A DNA stretch of 64,000 bases from NCBI RefSeq assembly GCF_009727055.1, contig NC_052352.1, positions 22,214,443 through 22,278,442 of the forward strand, written 5' to 3'. The DNA is from Benincasa hispida (taxonomy: Eukaryota > Streptophyta > Magnoliopsida > Cucurbitales > Cucurbitaceae). Every line of letters starts with the position of its first letter. Position 1 is the stretch's first letter. Below the pieces are notes generated by a model that saw only the letters and a list, made by a program, of their open reading frames with translations, did no database searches and was not told the DNA's origin. Below, in pieces: positions 24,518 to 36,631 of this stretch. Position numbers and translations under genes: made by a program.

Positions 24518-24815
24518 CATCTTTTCATGACTTAGTAAAACCAAATAAATATCATAAATTAATTAACTTTATTAAAAATAAATAACTGAAATTCATTTAG
24601 CAGGGTACCCTTAAAAAAAAATAAAACAAAACTAGAAAATGTTTTTAAAAGTCTAACGCAAAAATACCAAAACTTCGAATTCAAATCTCAAGACTAGAAA
24701 TTTTAAAACATAAAATCCTAGAAACTCGAGCAGAAGCATATGACTTGTCCTAGTGGCTCGATCATGGATTTTGCTTGTCATTCGCTGTCATGTTCTTACC
24801 CTTACCTGAAAAATA
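24518..24815 (-). mobile_element. 3' LTR of gypsy E, distal piece
   Basis: It closely matches 55877-56168 in the E 5' LTR (catcttttcatgacttag.. to ..cttacctgaaaa). The rest of this LTR is at 44101-46131, on the far side of about 19 kb of nested insertions. The terminal ~80 bp of the LTR (equivalent of 55797-55876) are deleted at the junction with LTR D. Confidence 0.8.
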
Positions 24816-25519
24816 TGTTGGTAGTAGCAAGCAATCAGCGGAAGAATTTAGGACCATTAATCACACTAATTCATTAATTTTAGCATAAAATCAAGCATGT
24901 TCATAGAGTATCAAAAGGGTTTCATAATAACTCACCTTTGAAGACTTCAATCCACGAAATCAACTGCAATCTCTTTAACTACAAGGTATAGACCACCAGT
25001 AGATCTTTCCTACTATTCTCTTGGACCTTAGATTGAGTTGTGAGACTCAAAATGAACTGAATTTAAGGAATTATAAAGGAGAAGACACATTGGTTTTTCT
25101 GAAGTTTTTGGAACTCTTCTTCAACCTCAATTCTCAGCCAAAAACTAGTTTGCATGAATGTCTTCTTAGCTAAATCTTATGAGTTATGTCCAAGAAACTC
25201 GTGCACTCAGATTGTGTAGCCGTAAGACAACTCCTCCTTCTTCAATTTAGTAGCATTAAGTGGAAGAACAAAGTGTTCATTAAATGGGAAAATCCCACTT
25301 TAAATTTCTCCAAAATTCAAATTTCAGTTTTAATTCTTTTAATTAAACTGATATTTTATTAATTTTACAAAAATTAATTCAATAATTAAAATTTTAAATA
25401 AAATTAATAATTAATTAAACAATTTAATTAATTATATTAATTTAATATTGAATATTAAATTAATTAAACATAAATTCAACTATCACGAATCCCTATTCAT
25501 GAAATTAATATTTAAATAT
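24816..25519 (-). mobile_element. 3' LTR of copia-like element F, distal piece
   Basis: Minus-strand LTR end TGTTGGTAGTAGC.. at 24816, inserted in the E LTR. A possible AAATA target repeat lies at 24811-24815 and 44096-44100, but A-rich context weakens it. It has B-type modules including a consensus-like donor (CAAAG/GTGAGT, minus strand near 24935). It is split by gypsy C at 25520, and the remaining LTR is 43784-43987. Confidence 0.65.
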
Positions 25520-26948
25520 TGACGGTTGGTCTTTCAGTGTCGCTCCGAAAAGCCTAAAGATCAAAAGAAAATTTATAAAACCATACTATTCCTATTACTA
25601 CTAAAACGTAGCAATAGTCGCGGTGTCGAACCACAAGGAGGTAAATAATTAATTTCTCTTAAGCTGAACTTGATTGCTATTAAAACAATTTTTGGTTTTG
25701 ACTGATTAAAAGCTTAAATGTAAGAAAGTAAATTGCAAGGATAAATGTAAACGGCAATTCGTTCATCTAGTCCATAGATCAAGAAAGGTATTCAATGCAA
25801 TTTCAATCATTTTTTTCTGCTAATTGACTATGCATTCGAATTATGCATGCATAGCTACCGAATTGATGCGATTTAACTAGCCTCTACAAAGACCAAAAAC
25901 TAAATAAATCCAAATCAATCAAGCGTCCCAATTATTAATTAAGGTCGGAAAGACCATACCTTAACTAATCTACATGCTCCTAAATTCAATTGGGTTCTCA
26001 GCGGCCATAAAGAACTAGAAACACATGCATTAAGATTTAGGATTCAACTATGTCGATTAACTGTCAGGACAACCATGTTCAACTAACCAAATTATTCTTT
26101 GAACCTAGCAATTAGACATTCTAGAAATAGCTATCAGATGCCTCATTACTATTACTACCTATTAGCATGAACATGCACGATAAAGTGTGACATTCAACCT
26201 CAATAATCATGCTTGGGAATTTAAAAAAATTCAAAGAAAAACATTAAATTCAAAATTGCAACAATAATTCAAAAACAAAAATCTCAATAAATCGACATCA
26301 AATCCTTGATCCAAGAAACTAGATGAAAATCAACTCATAAATTCATTGGCAAATTCAAGAGTTCAAGCCAATTCATGTTTACAATCCAAAAATAAAATTA
26401 AAAATCTAACCTAATGATACCAAAAACATGAAAGGAAAAGAAGATAGTTTGACCTCTCCAGGCCTCCATTAAAATTCAGCATAAAAATTAACCTAAAAAC
26501 GAAGGAAAGTAAAGGTAGTGTTGCGACGCTGCAATGCGGCTGGCTTCGAGTGTCAGACATAGAGGCACAATGCTTGGGCAGATGCTCACTTGCGCACGCA
26601 CTAAGGAATCTTCGTCTCTATGTTCGTAGCATTGCAACACTGATGGCAGCGTTGAAATGCTACCTTGCACCTTAGCATTCAACCTTCAAGCGTCAGACGA
26701 ACGTTGAGGCTAGGCAAATCACGAGCGTTGCGACGCTGAGGCAGGGGCATTTTGCCCTTTTTTTATCTTCTTTGAAGCCTAGATGCTCAAATCAACTTCA
26801 ATTTGCTTCAAATCAACCTCATTTAGCTTAAAATCACCAATTCTACCTCTTGATTTCTCGGTACCTACCAAATAACACAATAAACACATAAAATCCAACA
26901 ATGAGTCCGAATTAAGCTAGGAATAATAGCTCTTTTTGAGAGTTATCA
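25520..26948 (-). mobile_element. 3' LTR of gag-only gypsy element C
   Basis: Minus-strand LTR of about 1429 bp: start TGATAACTCTC at 26948, end ..ACCAACCGTCA at 25520. A polypurine tract (reverse complement AAATTGGGGGTGTT, 26949-26962) lies beside it. The TGATAAC start and GGGGGTGTT tract match what I know of Tat/Ogre-type plant gypsy elements. GC-rich hairpin motifs such as AGCGTTGCGACGCT occur near 26724-26738. Confidence 0.65.
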
Positions 26949-27464
26949 AACACCCCCAATTTAATCCTTGCTCGTCCCGAGCAAGGTAGAAACACGCAAT
27001 CAAGAAAACATAAAACACATGCTAGCTCTAGTTGCAAAGTTGCTACTCCAGTCTCAATAGTCAAATATAATAAAGTTTGTAATCAAGAACAAAGATCAAT
27101 TACAATCAATCAATTAAGCACAATTTCAATAATGATTATTAATCTATTCATGCATGAGTGAACCTAGAGTCTTGCTAATTAAGCTTGCACAACCTGAAAA
27201 AGTTTTATAAGGTCCTCATCTCGTTTTCCCTCTACTCTGGCTCGGTTATCCAACCTCGGGACACTACCAAACTTGCAAAAAAAAAAAAAAAAGAAAAGAA
27301 AAAGAAAACACTAAGACAAGGGTGACTAAACACACATAAGCGAAACATAAAGGGCATTTTTTTTAACTAGAGGGCTAACTTTCACACCCCACTATAAGGA
27401 ACCTATCCACTCTTTTCTTGCGAGGTCCTAACTAGATATGACGAAGATAGCTCTTTTCACATCT
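26949..27464 (-). other. 3' internal non-coding region of gypsy C
   Basis: Between the C polypurine tract and the nested copia. It includes CTTGCTCGGGACGAGCAAGG (minus strand, near 26968-26987), a perfect palindrome, and an A16 run near 27275. No pol similarity was seen. The other part of this internal region continues at 41292. Confidence 0.5.
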
Positions 27465-30400
27465 TGAAGGAAATCTAATCAGAGATCTCCATGAGCGGAA
27501 GAAAGATCTTTCCAAGTCCATTGTGAAAGAATAAAGGCATTCACAAACATACAGAACAATTATGTATCTTAGAACAAATTACAATATACTTTCTTAAGAA
27601 AATACAAAAGGAATGAGAGACATACCTTTGAAGAACACTTATTCTATAAATCTCTCACTCTCATGGAGAATTGGACAACAATCTTTCGCTATCGTTCAGA
27701 TCACCTAACTAATCGTCTAGAAATCACGAACTGTCTGATCCACACAGAGCAACCCCTCGACACAAGCACTCGGAAACCTTGGTATTCCCGGAGTGAGAAT
27801 CCAAGAGGTGTGGGCTCTGTGTAAAATTGGTAGAGAGATGGAGGAAGGAAACGATTGAACTATACGATCAAGGAGGTGGGAGAAGGTTTTGTCTATCGCA
27901 TAGATCGAGAATGCTTGATCGTTTAGTAAAACTTGCTAGCACACGATCGTTTAGTAAATCTCGCTAGATCGTTTACACAATAGTTTGGTAAATCTCACGC
28001 TGTAGCTTAGTCTCTCATGAGGGCTATCGTGTAGTCTCTCATGAGTAAACGATAAGTCATTCACCAAATAAAGCGATCTCTAACAAAGTGAAAACACTTT
28101 TTATTTTATCCTTCAGTTATTCAAAACTGAAAATAACCTCCCACCTTCATGGTTAATAGAGAAAATAACCAACCATAATTATCATATAATTGTTTAATTA
28201 TAAATAAATATAATAACTAATTTATCATATTATATTTATAACCTATAGTTTTAATATCACATCATATGTAATATTTAAACCATAGTTTTTTTCTCTTTTA
28301 TTTAATATAAATCATATTTATATCAAATTCCTCCAATTAATGTATCTCATACATCAATTCAATTATATCACATATAATTGAACCAATTTAATTATATCAT
28401 ATATAATCAAATTCCTTCTTGTTAATTTGAACAGTTCAAATTAACCCATAAACTGATTCTCAACTTGAATCCATTGAACTATCAAGGGGACCTTATGGAC
28501 CTATAGCTTGAAGCTCCAACAGTATGTGAATAACTGACTAAACTCTTTAATCACGAATTTTACCATCTGTTAACTGCCGGGCACTCCACTAAAGATCGAC
28601 AACTACACTCTTCTCACTATAGATATATTTTTTCTGTCCATTGGATATAGCCAATCAACAGTACGAGAACCCTTAACAGATCGTTCGTAAGTACAGTTGG
28701 GCCAATTTACTATTTTGCCCCTATAGTTACATCTAACTCCTTAAGTGTTAGTATTGGTGTCCTAATTCTCCTGGAGTCTTGTAGTTTGTAAGCTGTACAC
28801 ATTTTTATGAATAAAATAAGAGTTATTTTATTTGGCATTTACTCATATCCAATAAACAAAGCTCCATGGTGGATTTCACTCCTTCTCGGAAGCAGGGGTA
28901 AATAGATAGATTGCTCCCTTAAGGGCTGATTTCGGGTCTTGAACATAGTGGCCACAACTTCTCTTTGGAACAGAGGATTCTGCATAGTAGAACTATGGCT
29001 TATGTTTATTAGAGAGATCAATGGTACTTAAGGAGTTAGATGTAACTACAGGGGCATAATGGTTGTTGGCCCAGCTATACTTACGAGCGAACTGTGAAGG
29101 GTTATTGCACTGTTGATTGGTTGATATGGACACAAAATATATCTATAGTAAGGAGAGTGCAACTTTCAGTCTTTAGTGGAGTGACTGGCAGTTAACGAAT
29201 GGTGGATCCCGTGACTAAAGAGTTTAGTCAGTTATTCACGTACCGTTGGAGCTTTAAGCTATAGGTCTATAAGGTCCCCTTGATAGCTCAATGAATTCAA
29301 GTTGAGAATCAATTCTTAGTGTTGATTTGAAATGTTCAAATTGACAATATGATATGATCGATGTGATGTATGAGATACATCAAGTGGAATATTAATGTAA
29401 ATGAGATTTACATTAAGTACCATGAAATAGAAAAAGAACTATAATTTATATGTTTCATGAGATGAAATATTAAAATTATAGGTTATAAATATAATATGGT
29501 AAGTTGGTTACCATATATATTTATAATAATATTAATTATCGGATAATTATATCTTTTTCTCTAATAACCAATTGAGTGAGAGGTTATTGATAGTTTCATA
29601 GTAACCGTGAGATAAAAGGAAAAAGGTTTTCCTAAATTTAGGAGATTTTTGCAAGAGTTGCTATTCTCGGCAAGTACTCATGGATCGCTGTCAAGTGAGA
29701 TTTGTTTCCACTCAATGATAGCTGAAAGAGAGACTAAACGATCGTGGAGTGACACTACATGATAGTTCATTTAGCTGGTCGTAGCTAAACGATCGCGAGA
29801 CTTTTGTTATACGATAACTTGCCTTCTTCTAAACGATTGAACATCGTCTATACAATAGACTCTTTTGATTTTCCACTTGCTCAATTGTCTACACGATTGT
29901 TATTCCTCCGGTCTCTTTCTCTAACCAAGTCCACACAAAGCCCAAACTTCTGGATTCTCACACCGAGAATACCAAGGTAGCCATTGTGGTGGTGTCTTCA
30001 CTCAACTCAACTGAGTCGAGGTTATTCGTTTAGTTCGTGATCTGAGAGATCATTGAGTTTGTGTTTGTTGTGATCATGTTGTGTTGCAGTTGTTGTGTTC
30101 GAGCATTCGTGTGTTGTAGTCTTGGAGACTGAACGCGCATTCGTGATCTAAAGAGTTTGAAGATGAGTCTTCAAAGGTATGTAAAATCTTTCCCTTGATT
30201 ATGTTATAAGCATGCTGTAATTTCCTATTGTGCATGATCTATAAGTTTCTGTTTCTTGACTGTAATTATTAGTGTTCAATTTCGAATGGAATTTAGAACG
30301 ATCATTCCATTGCTCATAGAAATCCTTATGTTTGATTTTCTTCATTAAGTACCACTGATTCCTCTAATGAACAATACATCATAGTCCTACTATGAGTGAA

Positions 30401-31103
30401 CACCTCGCGAGCCATGAGAAAGTGTTTGATGCCACATTGTTCAAGCCCTGGAATCAGCCCTTAAGGGAGCAATCTATCTACTTACCTTGCTTCGGAGAAG
30501 GAGTGAAATACATCTTGTGTAGCTAGTTCCCAACTCCCCAATAAGACGAATGCCCAAATTGGTAGGTTTGAGTCAACAATCGGGCCACTCGCACCTATGC
30601 AAATCAAAGGACTGCCCTCATAGGTAGGAGTTCTCAACTCACTCAGGATTAAGGTCATGTTACCTATGGTCATCCTAGTGAAATGAAAGTCTCTGTCATG
30701 AATGGCGTTATATAACGAGACTATACATTTTGTGGTCTGGTCTTATACAAACTCCTTTGTATAGGACACCCTCACTCACATCTCTCCACATGAATGATTA
30801 GGATCAGACCATCTGTAGCATATTACAACACTTGTAACATCTACAAAGCGAGCTGTATCTGTAGAGACCATTTAGGTTATCACTTAAAGCATGATCCACT
30901 TGTATGTATCCACATACATGCTTAAGTTACAACAAGAACCAGAGATCTTAGTTTATTGGTTTGTGGTTAATGCAACTAAAATATCTCATATTTCATAGGC
31001 AACAGTGAAGAAAATATATCATATTATTACAATACAAGCATTTGTTCATACAAGTGTTTACAAACTATAGGACCCTACGAGATTTAAGACATCAACCCCA
31101 ACA
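27465..31103 (-). mobile_element. 3' LTR of minus-strand copia A (split by a solo LTR)
   Basis: The LTR starts TGTTGGGGTTGATG at 31103 beside the polypurine tract (31104-31114) and ends at 27465 (plus strand TGAAGGAAATC). It is interrupted at 28746-30344 by another LTR; without that and one TTAAG copy it is about 2035 bp. Left flank CATCT (27460-27464) and right flank CCTCT (41292-41296) are a near-perfect target duplication of the whole 27465-41291 structure. Confidence 0.85.
28746..30344 (+). mobile_element. Solo LTR, A-like family, TSD TTAAG
   Basis: A 1599-bp LTR beginning TGTTAGTATTGGTGTCC and ending TTTTCTTCA, flanked by perfect TTAAG (28741-28745, 30345-30349). It lies in the 3' LTR of the minus-strand copia, opposite in orientation. 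It lacks a few hundred bases present near the start of other A LTRs. The palindrome at 29393-29415 (arms TAATGTAAAT, loop GAG) carries paired changes relative to other copies. Donor-like CAAAG/GTATGT, GT at 30177-30178. Confidence 0.9.
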
Positions 31104-31860
31104 ATCTCTCACTTGTCCTAAAGCGAGTGGGTGTATAAGTTAAAAACAAGTACGAAATAATAAACTAGGGCACTAAGGCCCAGTACAAAATCTCCCACTT
31201 GCCCTAGTCCATTCACATATGGTACTATAGACCCATTCTCTGAAAGTGACCCTAAAAAATTGTAGTCGTGAGAGCCTTCGTAAATGGGTCAGCAACGTTA
31301 TGCTCTGAAGAGATCTTCGTGACTATCACGTCCCCTTGATGCACAATCTCATGGATGAGATGATACTTTTGCTTTATATATTTTCCGCACTTGTGACTCC
31401 TAGGCTCCCTGGAGTTCGCCATAACACCACTATTATCACAATAAAGGGTGATGGCCTTAGACATGAAGCAACTTCCAAATCAGTCAGGAACTTCCTGAGC
31501 CAAACAACCTCCTTAGCAGCTTCACAAGCCGCTACATACTCGGCCTCCATTGTGGAGTCAGCAATGCACCCCTGCTTAGCGCCATACTACAACTCCTCCG
31601 TTAAGAGTGAACACTGATCTTGAAGTGGATTTCCGAGAATCCTTATCAATCTGAAAATTAAAGTCCATGTATCCAATAAGGATTAAATCCTTAGATCCGT
31701 ACACGAGCATGTAGTTCTTCGTTCTCCGAAGATAATTGAGGATGCTCTTGATTGTAGTCCAGTGACTCTGTCCTGGATTAGACTGATATCTACTGTCTAT
31801 CCCCACAGCGTAGCAAATGTCAGGTCTAGTACATCACATCCCATACATCAAAATGCCAAC
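31104..31860 (-). pseudogene. Minus copia: RNase H and distal RT
   Basis: The C-terminal part of the family A copia polyprotein, reading right to left. Distal RT: SRYQSNPGQSHWTTIKSILNYL (31730-31800), then YMLVYGSKDLILIGYMDF. RNase H: EAKYVAACEAAKE-like frame (31500-31560), ITLYCDNSGVMANS (31420-31455), EHNVADPFTKAL (31270-31305). The polypurine tract (reverse complement AAGTGAGAGAT) lies at 31104-31114. The RT is separated from its proximal part by the solo LTR at 31866-33266. Frameshifts around 31470-31580 prevent translation. RNase H removes the RNA template during replication. Confidence 0.8.
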
Positions 31861-31865
31861 GACAG

Positions 31866-33266
31866 TTTTGGGTTTTATGTTCTAAAACTTGTGGTTTTGT
31901 AAGCATTAGAACTTATTCTGAGAATTCAATAAAGTTGTTGTTGAATATATTGTTTTTTAGAAATCCAATAAACCTAAGTCCCTTGACTATTATATGAGTA
32001 CTTGAACTTTATATGGAGACATACAAGTGGATCATGTTCGAGTAAATAGTCAAAATGATCTATAGTATATGAAGTGATCCTAATTCGTGCATGTTGAGAC
32101 ATGAGGAGTGGGGGTGTCTTGTGCAAATGAGTTTTGTGAAAGATTGGACCATGAAACCTGCCACTCTTACTTTATAACACTATTTACTGTTTAAGACTTG
32201 ACTATTTCAAAGCGATCCTAGGTAACTTAACCTTAATCCTGAGCTAACTATGAACTCCTATTTGTTCAGGATTATACCTTGATCTGCAAACAGTGAGAGT
32301 AGACCAATTGCCTCTGCTCAATAAGCTTACCATTTTGAGGATAGTTGGGAACATAGGGTGCAAGAGGAAATTTACTCCTACCTGATTAGGGTTAGTAGAA
32401 AGGTTGTTCCCTTCAAGTGTTGATTCTGGGTCTTGAACAAGAGGCCTCACCCTCTCATTGGCCTGGGAGGATTTGATTGGTTGATTGAATCACAAATCAA
32501 TTGTTCATTAGGGGATCGGTGGAACTTAAGGAACAAGAGATAATTTCGGGGGTAAACAGAGATTCGACCCAACTGTTATTATGAGCAACCTGTGAAGGGT
32601 TAACTTACAAATCATGGTTATATCGAGTGGACATAAATTGTTTAAATAATTATTTATTAATTTTATTAAAGAAAATTAACTTATGAAATTAATTTTGTAA
32701 AATTAATAATATTTTCAGTTTTATTAAATAAAATTGATTTTTGAAATCGATTTTGATAAAATTGAAAAAGAAAAGAAAAACACAAAGTTGGAAAAATTGA
32801 TTTTCCATTTACTTCATGAACTAGCTCACCAACAACCCACTTTAACTCTTCATTAACTCCAAGCATGAGGTGCATCTCATGCAACAAGCTTCTTTGCATG
32901 AATGTCTTTTGGAGTGTTTTGGAGGAGAGCAACCGAACAACATTCTGAGAAAATTTTGAGAGAAGAAGGGTGTTCTTCTACAAGGTTGCTGCTGTGAGCT
33001 TCTCTAAATTCTCTTAATTCCAGCATATTTTGAGTCCCACTATTCAATCTTTAGCTCTAAGAGGATAGTAGGGAAGATCTTAGGGTGGTCTACAACAAGA
33101 AACTGTGGAGATTTGCAGCTGAATCGAAGCTTAGAGGAAGTTCTTCAAAGCTATGTCATGAAACCCATTTTTTCCTGTTGAAACATGTTTTCTTTTCTAC
33201 CAAAATTATGAATTAGAGTGCTTATGAATCCTGGTTTCTTCCGCTGCACATTGGTACCTTCCTACA
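31866..33266 (+). mobile_element. Solo LTR, B family, TSD GACAG
   Basis: A 1401-bp LTR with start TTTTGGGTTTTATG (expected TGTTGGG, one change) and end CCTTCCTACA, flanked by perfect GACAG (31861-31865, 33267-33271). It is inserted in the RT of the minus-strand copia. The donor-like site has mutated to CAAAG/CTATGT near 33158. It lacks internal sequence, so it is a solo LTR. Confidence 0.88.
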
Positions 33267-33271
33267 GACAG

Positions 33272-34080
33272 ATGCATAGGGGACCGTCTCATCTCCTCAA
33301 CCTCTTGAGGTTTCTTAGGACACTGTTCCTTAGACATTTTAACTTTATGTCGAAAAGGCAGTAGGCTCCTTTTGTAGTTCTGCATCGAGTACTTGATCAA
33401 CATCTTGCCAATGTACGATGCTTGAGACAGCGTTAGCATTTTGTTCTTTCGATCCTGAAAGATCTTAATACCAAGAGCAAATAGAGCCTTTCCTAAATTT
33501 TCATTTGGAATTGGGTCGCTAGCCAGTTATTAACTGAAGTCAGTAAACCTACATTATTCCCAATGAGTAAGATATCGTCTACATACAACACTAGGAAAAT
33601 TATTAAATTGTTGATGATTTTCCTATAGATACAAGGCTCATCAATGTTTTGGTCAAAGCCATAAGATTTGATCGCAGTATTAAACCTTATGTTCCAAGAT
33701 CGAGACGCCTGTCAGTTTGCAAACCTTTTGCTTTTGACCTTGAGCTATGAATCCCTCGGGTTACACCGTATAATGGTCTCCTCAAGATTCCATTCAGAAA
33801 GGCAGTATTGACATCCATTTGCCATATCTCATAGTCATAATATGAGGCAATGGATAGAAGGATGCGGATAGACTTCAACATTGCAACAGGCGAGAAAGTC
33901 TCCTTATAGTCAACTCCCTCCACTTGGCTATAACCTTTTGCCACAAATCTAGCCTTGAAGGTTTGTACGTTCCCATTAGCATATCGTTTCCTTTTGTAGA
34001 TCCACTTACAACCTATAGGTTTTACCCCATCAGGTTAATCTACAAGATCCCATACTGAATTGAAGTACATAGACTACATC
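33272..34080 (-). pseudogene. Minus copia: proximal reverse transcriptase
   Basis: RT of the family A copia. From right to left: GCKWIYKRK-like start near 34010, ARFVAKGYSQVEGVDYKETF (33890-33950), [35 protein letters not shown] (33790-33890), a damaged stretch near 33700-33760, and the catalytic LYVDDIL (about 33560-33595) followed by MLTLSQASYIGKMLIKYSMQ (33380-33440). Frameshifts and stops occur around 33450-33750. Aspartates of YVDD are retained, but the polyprotein is broken and the domain is cut by the solo LTR just downstream. Confidence 0.8.
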
Positions 34081-35200
34081 TCGAGATCCATGGTTTTGAC
34101 CCATTCATCCTGGTCAATATCCTCCATTGCTTTCTGATAAGATAACGGATCCTCAACCTCGCCATTGGCTACCGTAGCTAGGATTTCAATGAAACCCATA
34201 TAGCAAATAGGTGGGTTCGCAACCCTCCCACTACGTCGAGGTTCCCTAAACTCTTGAGGTGGATTTGACCTACCAGATGAACTTCTATCAACAACTCTTA
34301 TTGATGGAACAGACCCTTCAACAATTCTTGTTGAAGCTTCGGTAGTTTCGTTGGAAAGTTCATGCAAACGATTTTACTATGTGGACTGTGCTCCCTCATA
34401 TGATCCTCCTCTAGGGAGGTAGCGTTTGTCGACACAAACACTTCGTTTTCCTTAGGATCATAAAAGTAACCCCCACGTGTACCTTTGGGGTAGCCTACAA
34501 AGAGGCACGACCTCGAACGTGGTTCTAGTTTCTTATGATTAGCCTCAAGCACATGCATTGGGCAACCCCAAATGCAGAAGTCATGCAAACTAGCTTTACG
34601 CTCATAACTCCAAAAGTGTTCTGGCAACACTCTTGGAAGGAACAAGTTGAGGATATAAGTTGCAAGTCTCCATTACAAAACCCCAAAATGAGTCCGATAA
34701 GAAAGCGTAACTCATTATCGATCGAACCATGTCCAACAAGGTTCTATTTCTTCTCTTTGATACACCATTCTGCTGAGGTGTACCAGGCGCTGAGAGTTGG
34801 GAAACGATTCCATGTTCTATCATATAGTTCTGGAAATTAGAATCCAAAAACTCTCCACCTCGATCTAATCGAAGTGTTTTAATTCGTTTATCCAATGTGT
34901 TTTCAACTTCAGCCTCAAACTCTTTAAACTTTTCAAAGGATTTTGACTTTCTTTACATCAAATAAACATACCCATACCGTAGTAATCATCAGTAAAAGTG
35001 ATGAAATACACATAGCCTCTCCTGCCTTGCACATTCATCAGATCACAAAGGTTTGAATGCACTAACTCTAGAGGCTTTTTGGCTCGATAACCTTTTCCAA
35101 TAAAAGGTCTTTTAGTCATCTTACCTTCAAGGCATGACTCGGACACAGGTAAAGAATTTTCCTCTAAATCACTTAGAAGTCCAATATTCACCAACCTCTC
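34080..35200 (-). pseudogene. Minus copia: GAG-pre-integrase and integrase
   Basis: The integrase region of the same polyprotein. The pre-integrase tail GKGYRAKKPLELVHSNLCDL (35050-35110) is followed by YFITFTDDYYGMGMF, then LDRGGEFLDSNFQNYMIEHG (34810-34890) and TPQQNGVSKRRNRTLLDMVRS (34720-34790). After that come CIWGCPMHVLEA, CLFVGYPKGTRGGYFYDP and a variable Ser/Pro linker to about 34080. Visible acidic residues fit the D,D,E core, but several frameshifts (near 34940, 34650, 34370) split it. Integrase would insert the cDNA into the genome. Confidence 0.82.
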
Positions 35201-35700
35201 AATCCTCTTGAGATTGATGTGCCTTAATTGAAGGTGCCAAAGTTGGGCATTTTCCTTAGAAGAAACCTTAAGTCATTTATTTTAGTTACGGAAATTTTGA
35301 AAACCTCTATGTTATGGAGGGAATTTGTTGTTAATGGCCTTAGCACATACAAATTATTTTCCAGTTTTACTGAACAAATCTCAACACCATCTTTCAGAAT
35401 GAACATTTTATTCACAGAAAAGTTGAGAGTATATTTACATTCAATCAAACACTTTACATAAATTAAGTTCTGCTTTAACTCGAGAACAACAAAGACATCA
35501 TTCAAAATGATAAATTTATTATGTAAAGTCAACTGGAGTCCTCCCACTGCCACAGCTGAGACGACGTGTCCAGTGCCTACTCGCATCGTCATCTCACCAG
35601 CCCCAAGCTGCCGCCAGGATCTAATCCTCTGAAAGAAGAACAAACATGATTGGTGGCTCCAGAGTCAATAATCCAGGCAGAATCATCATTCTTCACTAAA
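35200..35700 (-). pseudogene. Minus copia: protease region
   Basis: The catalytic motif WIIDSGATNHVCSS is read on the minus strand near 35640-35685, the aspartic-protease DSG typical of copia Pol. Downstream: MRVGTGHVVSAVAVGGLQLTL (35520-35590), VFVVLELKQNLIYVKCLIE, then FLLRKMPNFGTFN leading to the pre-integrase. This is the longest open stretch of the element (139 codons, 35224-35643). It would cut the polyprotein, but upstream and downstream frames are broken. Confidence 0.8.
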
Positions 35701-35759
35701 CAAGTTTCCAAAACTAGTAAATCATATTTACCTTGTTTTTCCTTGCCTTAGCCTTTTTC

Positions 35760-36622
35760 TTCTCCTTTAACCAGCGAGGACAATTGCACTTCTAGTGCCC
35801 ATTCTGGTTGCAATGGAAATATTTTCCTTTTTCAACCGGTACTGGTCACCTTGCCCGCTGTGCGGCAGGTTGGGGGTTAGCAGGTGCCTTCCCTTTCCCC
35901 TTACCACCCTTCTTCTTCTTCTACTTAGAAGCATTAGAAGTAGAAGGTGTAGACTTTGTTCTTGAGGTCGATCCCCGATGGAATTTCTTTGATGATGAAG
36001 CAACATTTGCCTCACTAACCTTCTTTCCTTACTTTTCAGCAGTATTGAAATGTCTGCAACTCGTTGAGGAGAGTTGTAAGGGTATAATCAACTTTGTTCA
36101 GCACAACATTGCTGACAAAGTGCATGAAACTTTCTGGCAACGAGTGTAGAATTATGCTAACCTGGCTGCCATCATCAGTGCGTGACCCATTCATCTCGCT
36201 ACATTGAAGTGGACCATCATGTTCAGAACGTGTTCTCAAACATATGTACCCTCTTCCATTTTGGAGTTGAAGATGCATTTCAGAGCTTCATGCTTGAGTT
36301 GTCCAGACGGTTGTCCGAACATTCCCCGTAGGGTCTCCATAATCTCATGCGTCGAGACCATAGACTCATGCTTCTTGATCAAAATGTCATTCAGTCTGGC
36401 CAAGATATAAGCTCAGGCCTTCTCATTCACCCGTGTCCATTTCTCATATGCCTCTCGAACATTTTAAGCAGCATTTTGAGTAAGAATAGGAGGACATTCC
36501 TCCATAAGGATGAACCTAAGGTCATCGATGATCAATATGGTATTTATCGTGCTTTTCAAACTAGCATAATTTTCGCCAGTCAATTTATCAACACTTAATA
36601 GAGCTAATGAGGCTGTAGCCAT
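35760..36622 (-). pseudogene. Minus copia: gag
   Basis: Gag begins at ATG 36622 (MATASLALLSVDKLTGENYA), with a splice-acceptor-like CAG just upstream at 36632-36634. It continues with TINTILIIDDLRFILMEECP, a broken middle, then ILHSLPESFMHFVSNVVLNK (36100-36200) and TLTTLLNELQTF. A basic Lys/Arg-rich linker follows, and a zinc-knuckle remnant (HCNQNGH, stop, KCNCPRW; 35780-35835). The start strongly resembles gag of copia elements I associate with cucurbits. Frameshifts and stops make it non-functional. Gag would form the particle that packages element RNA. Confidence 0.82.
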
Positions 36623-36631
36623 TTATCGTTG

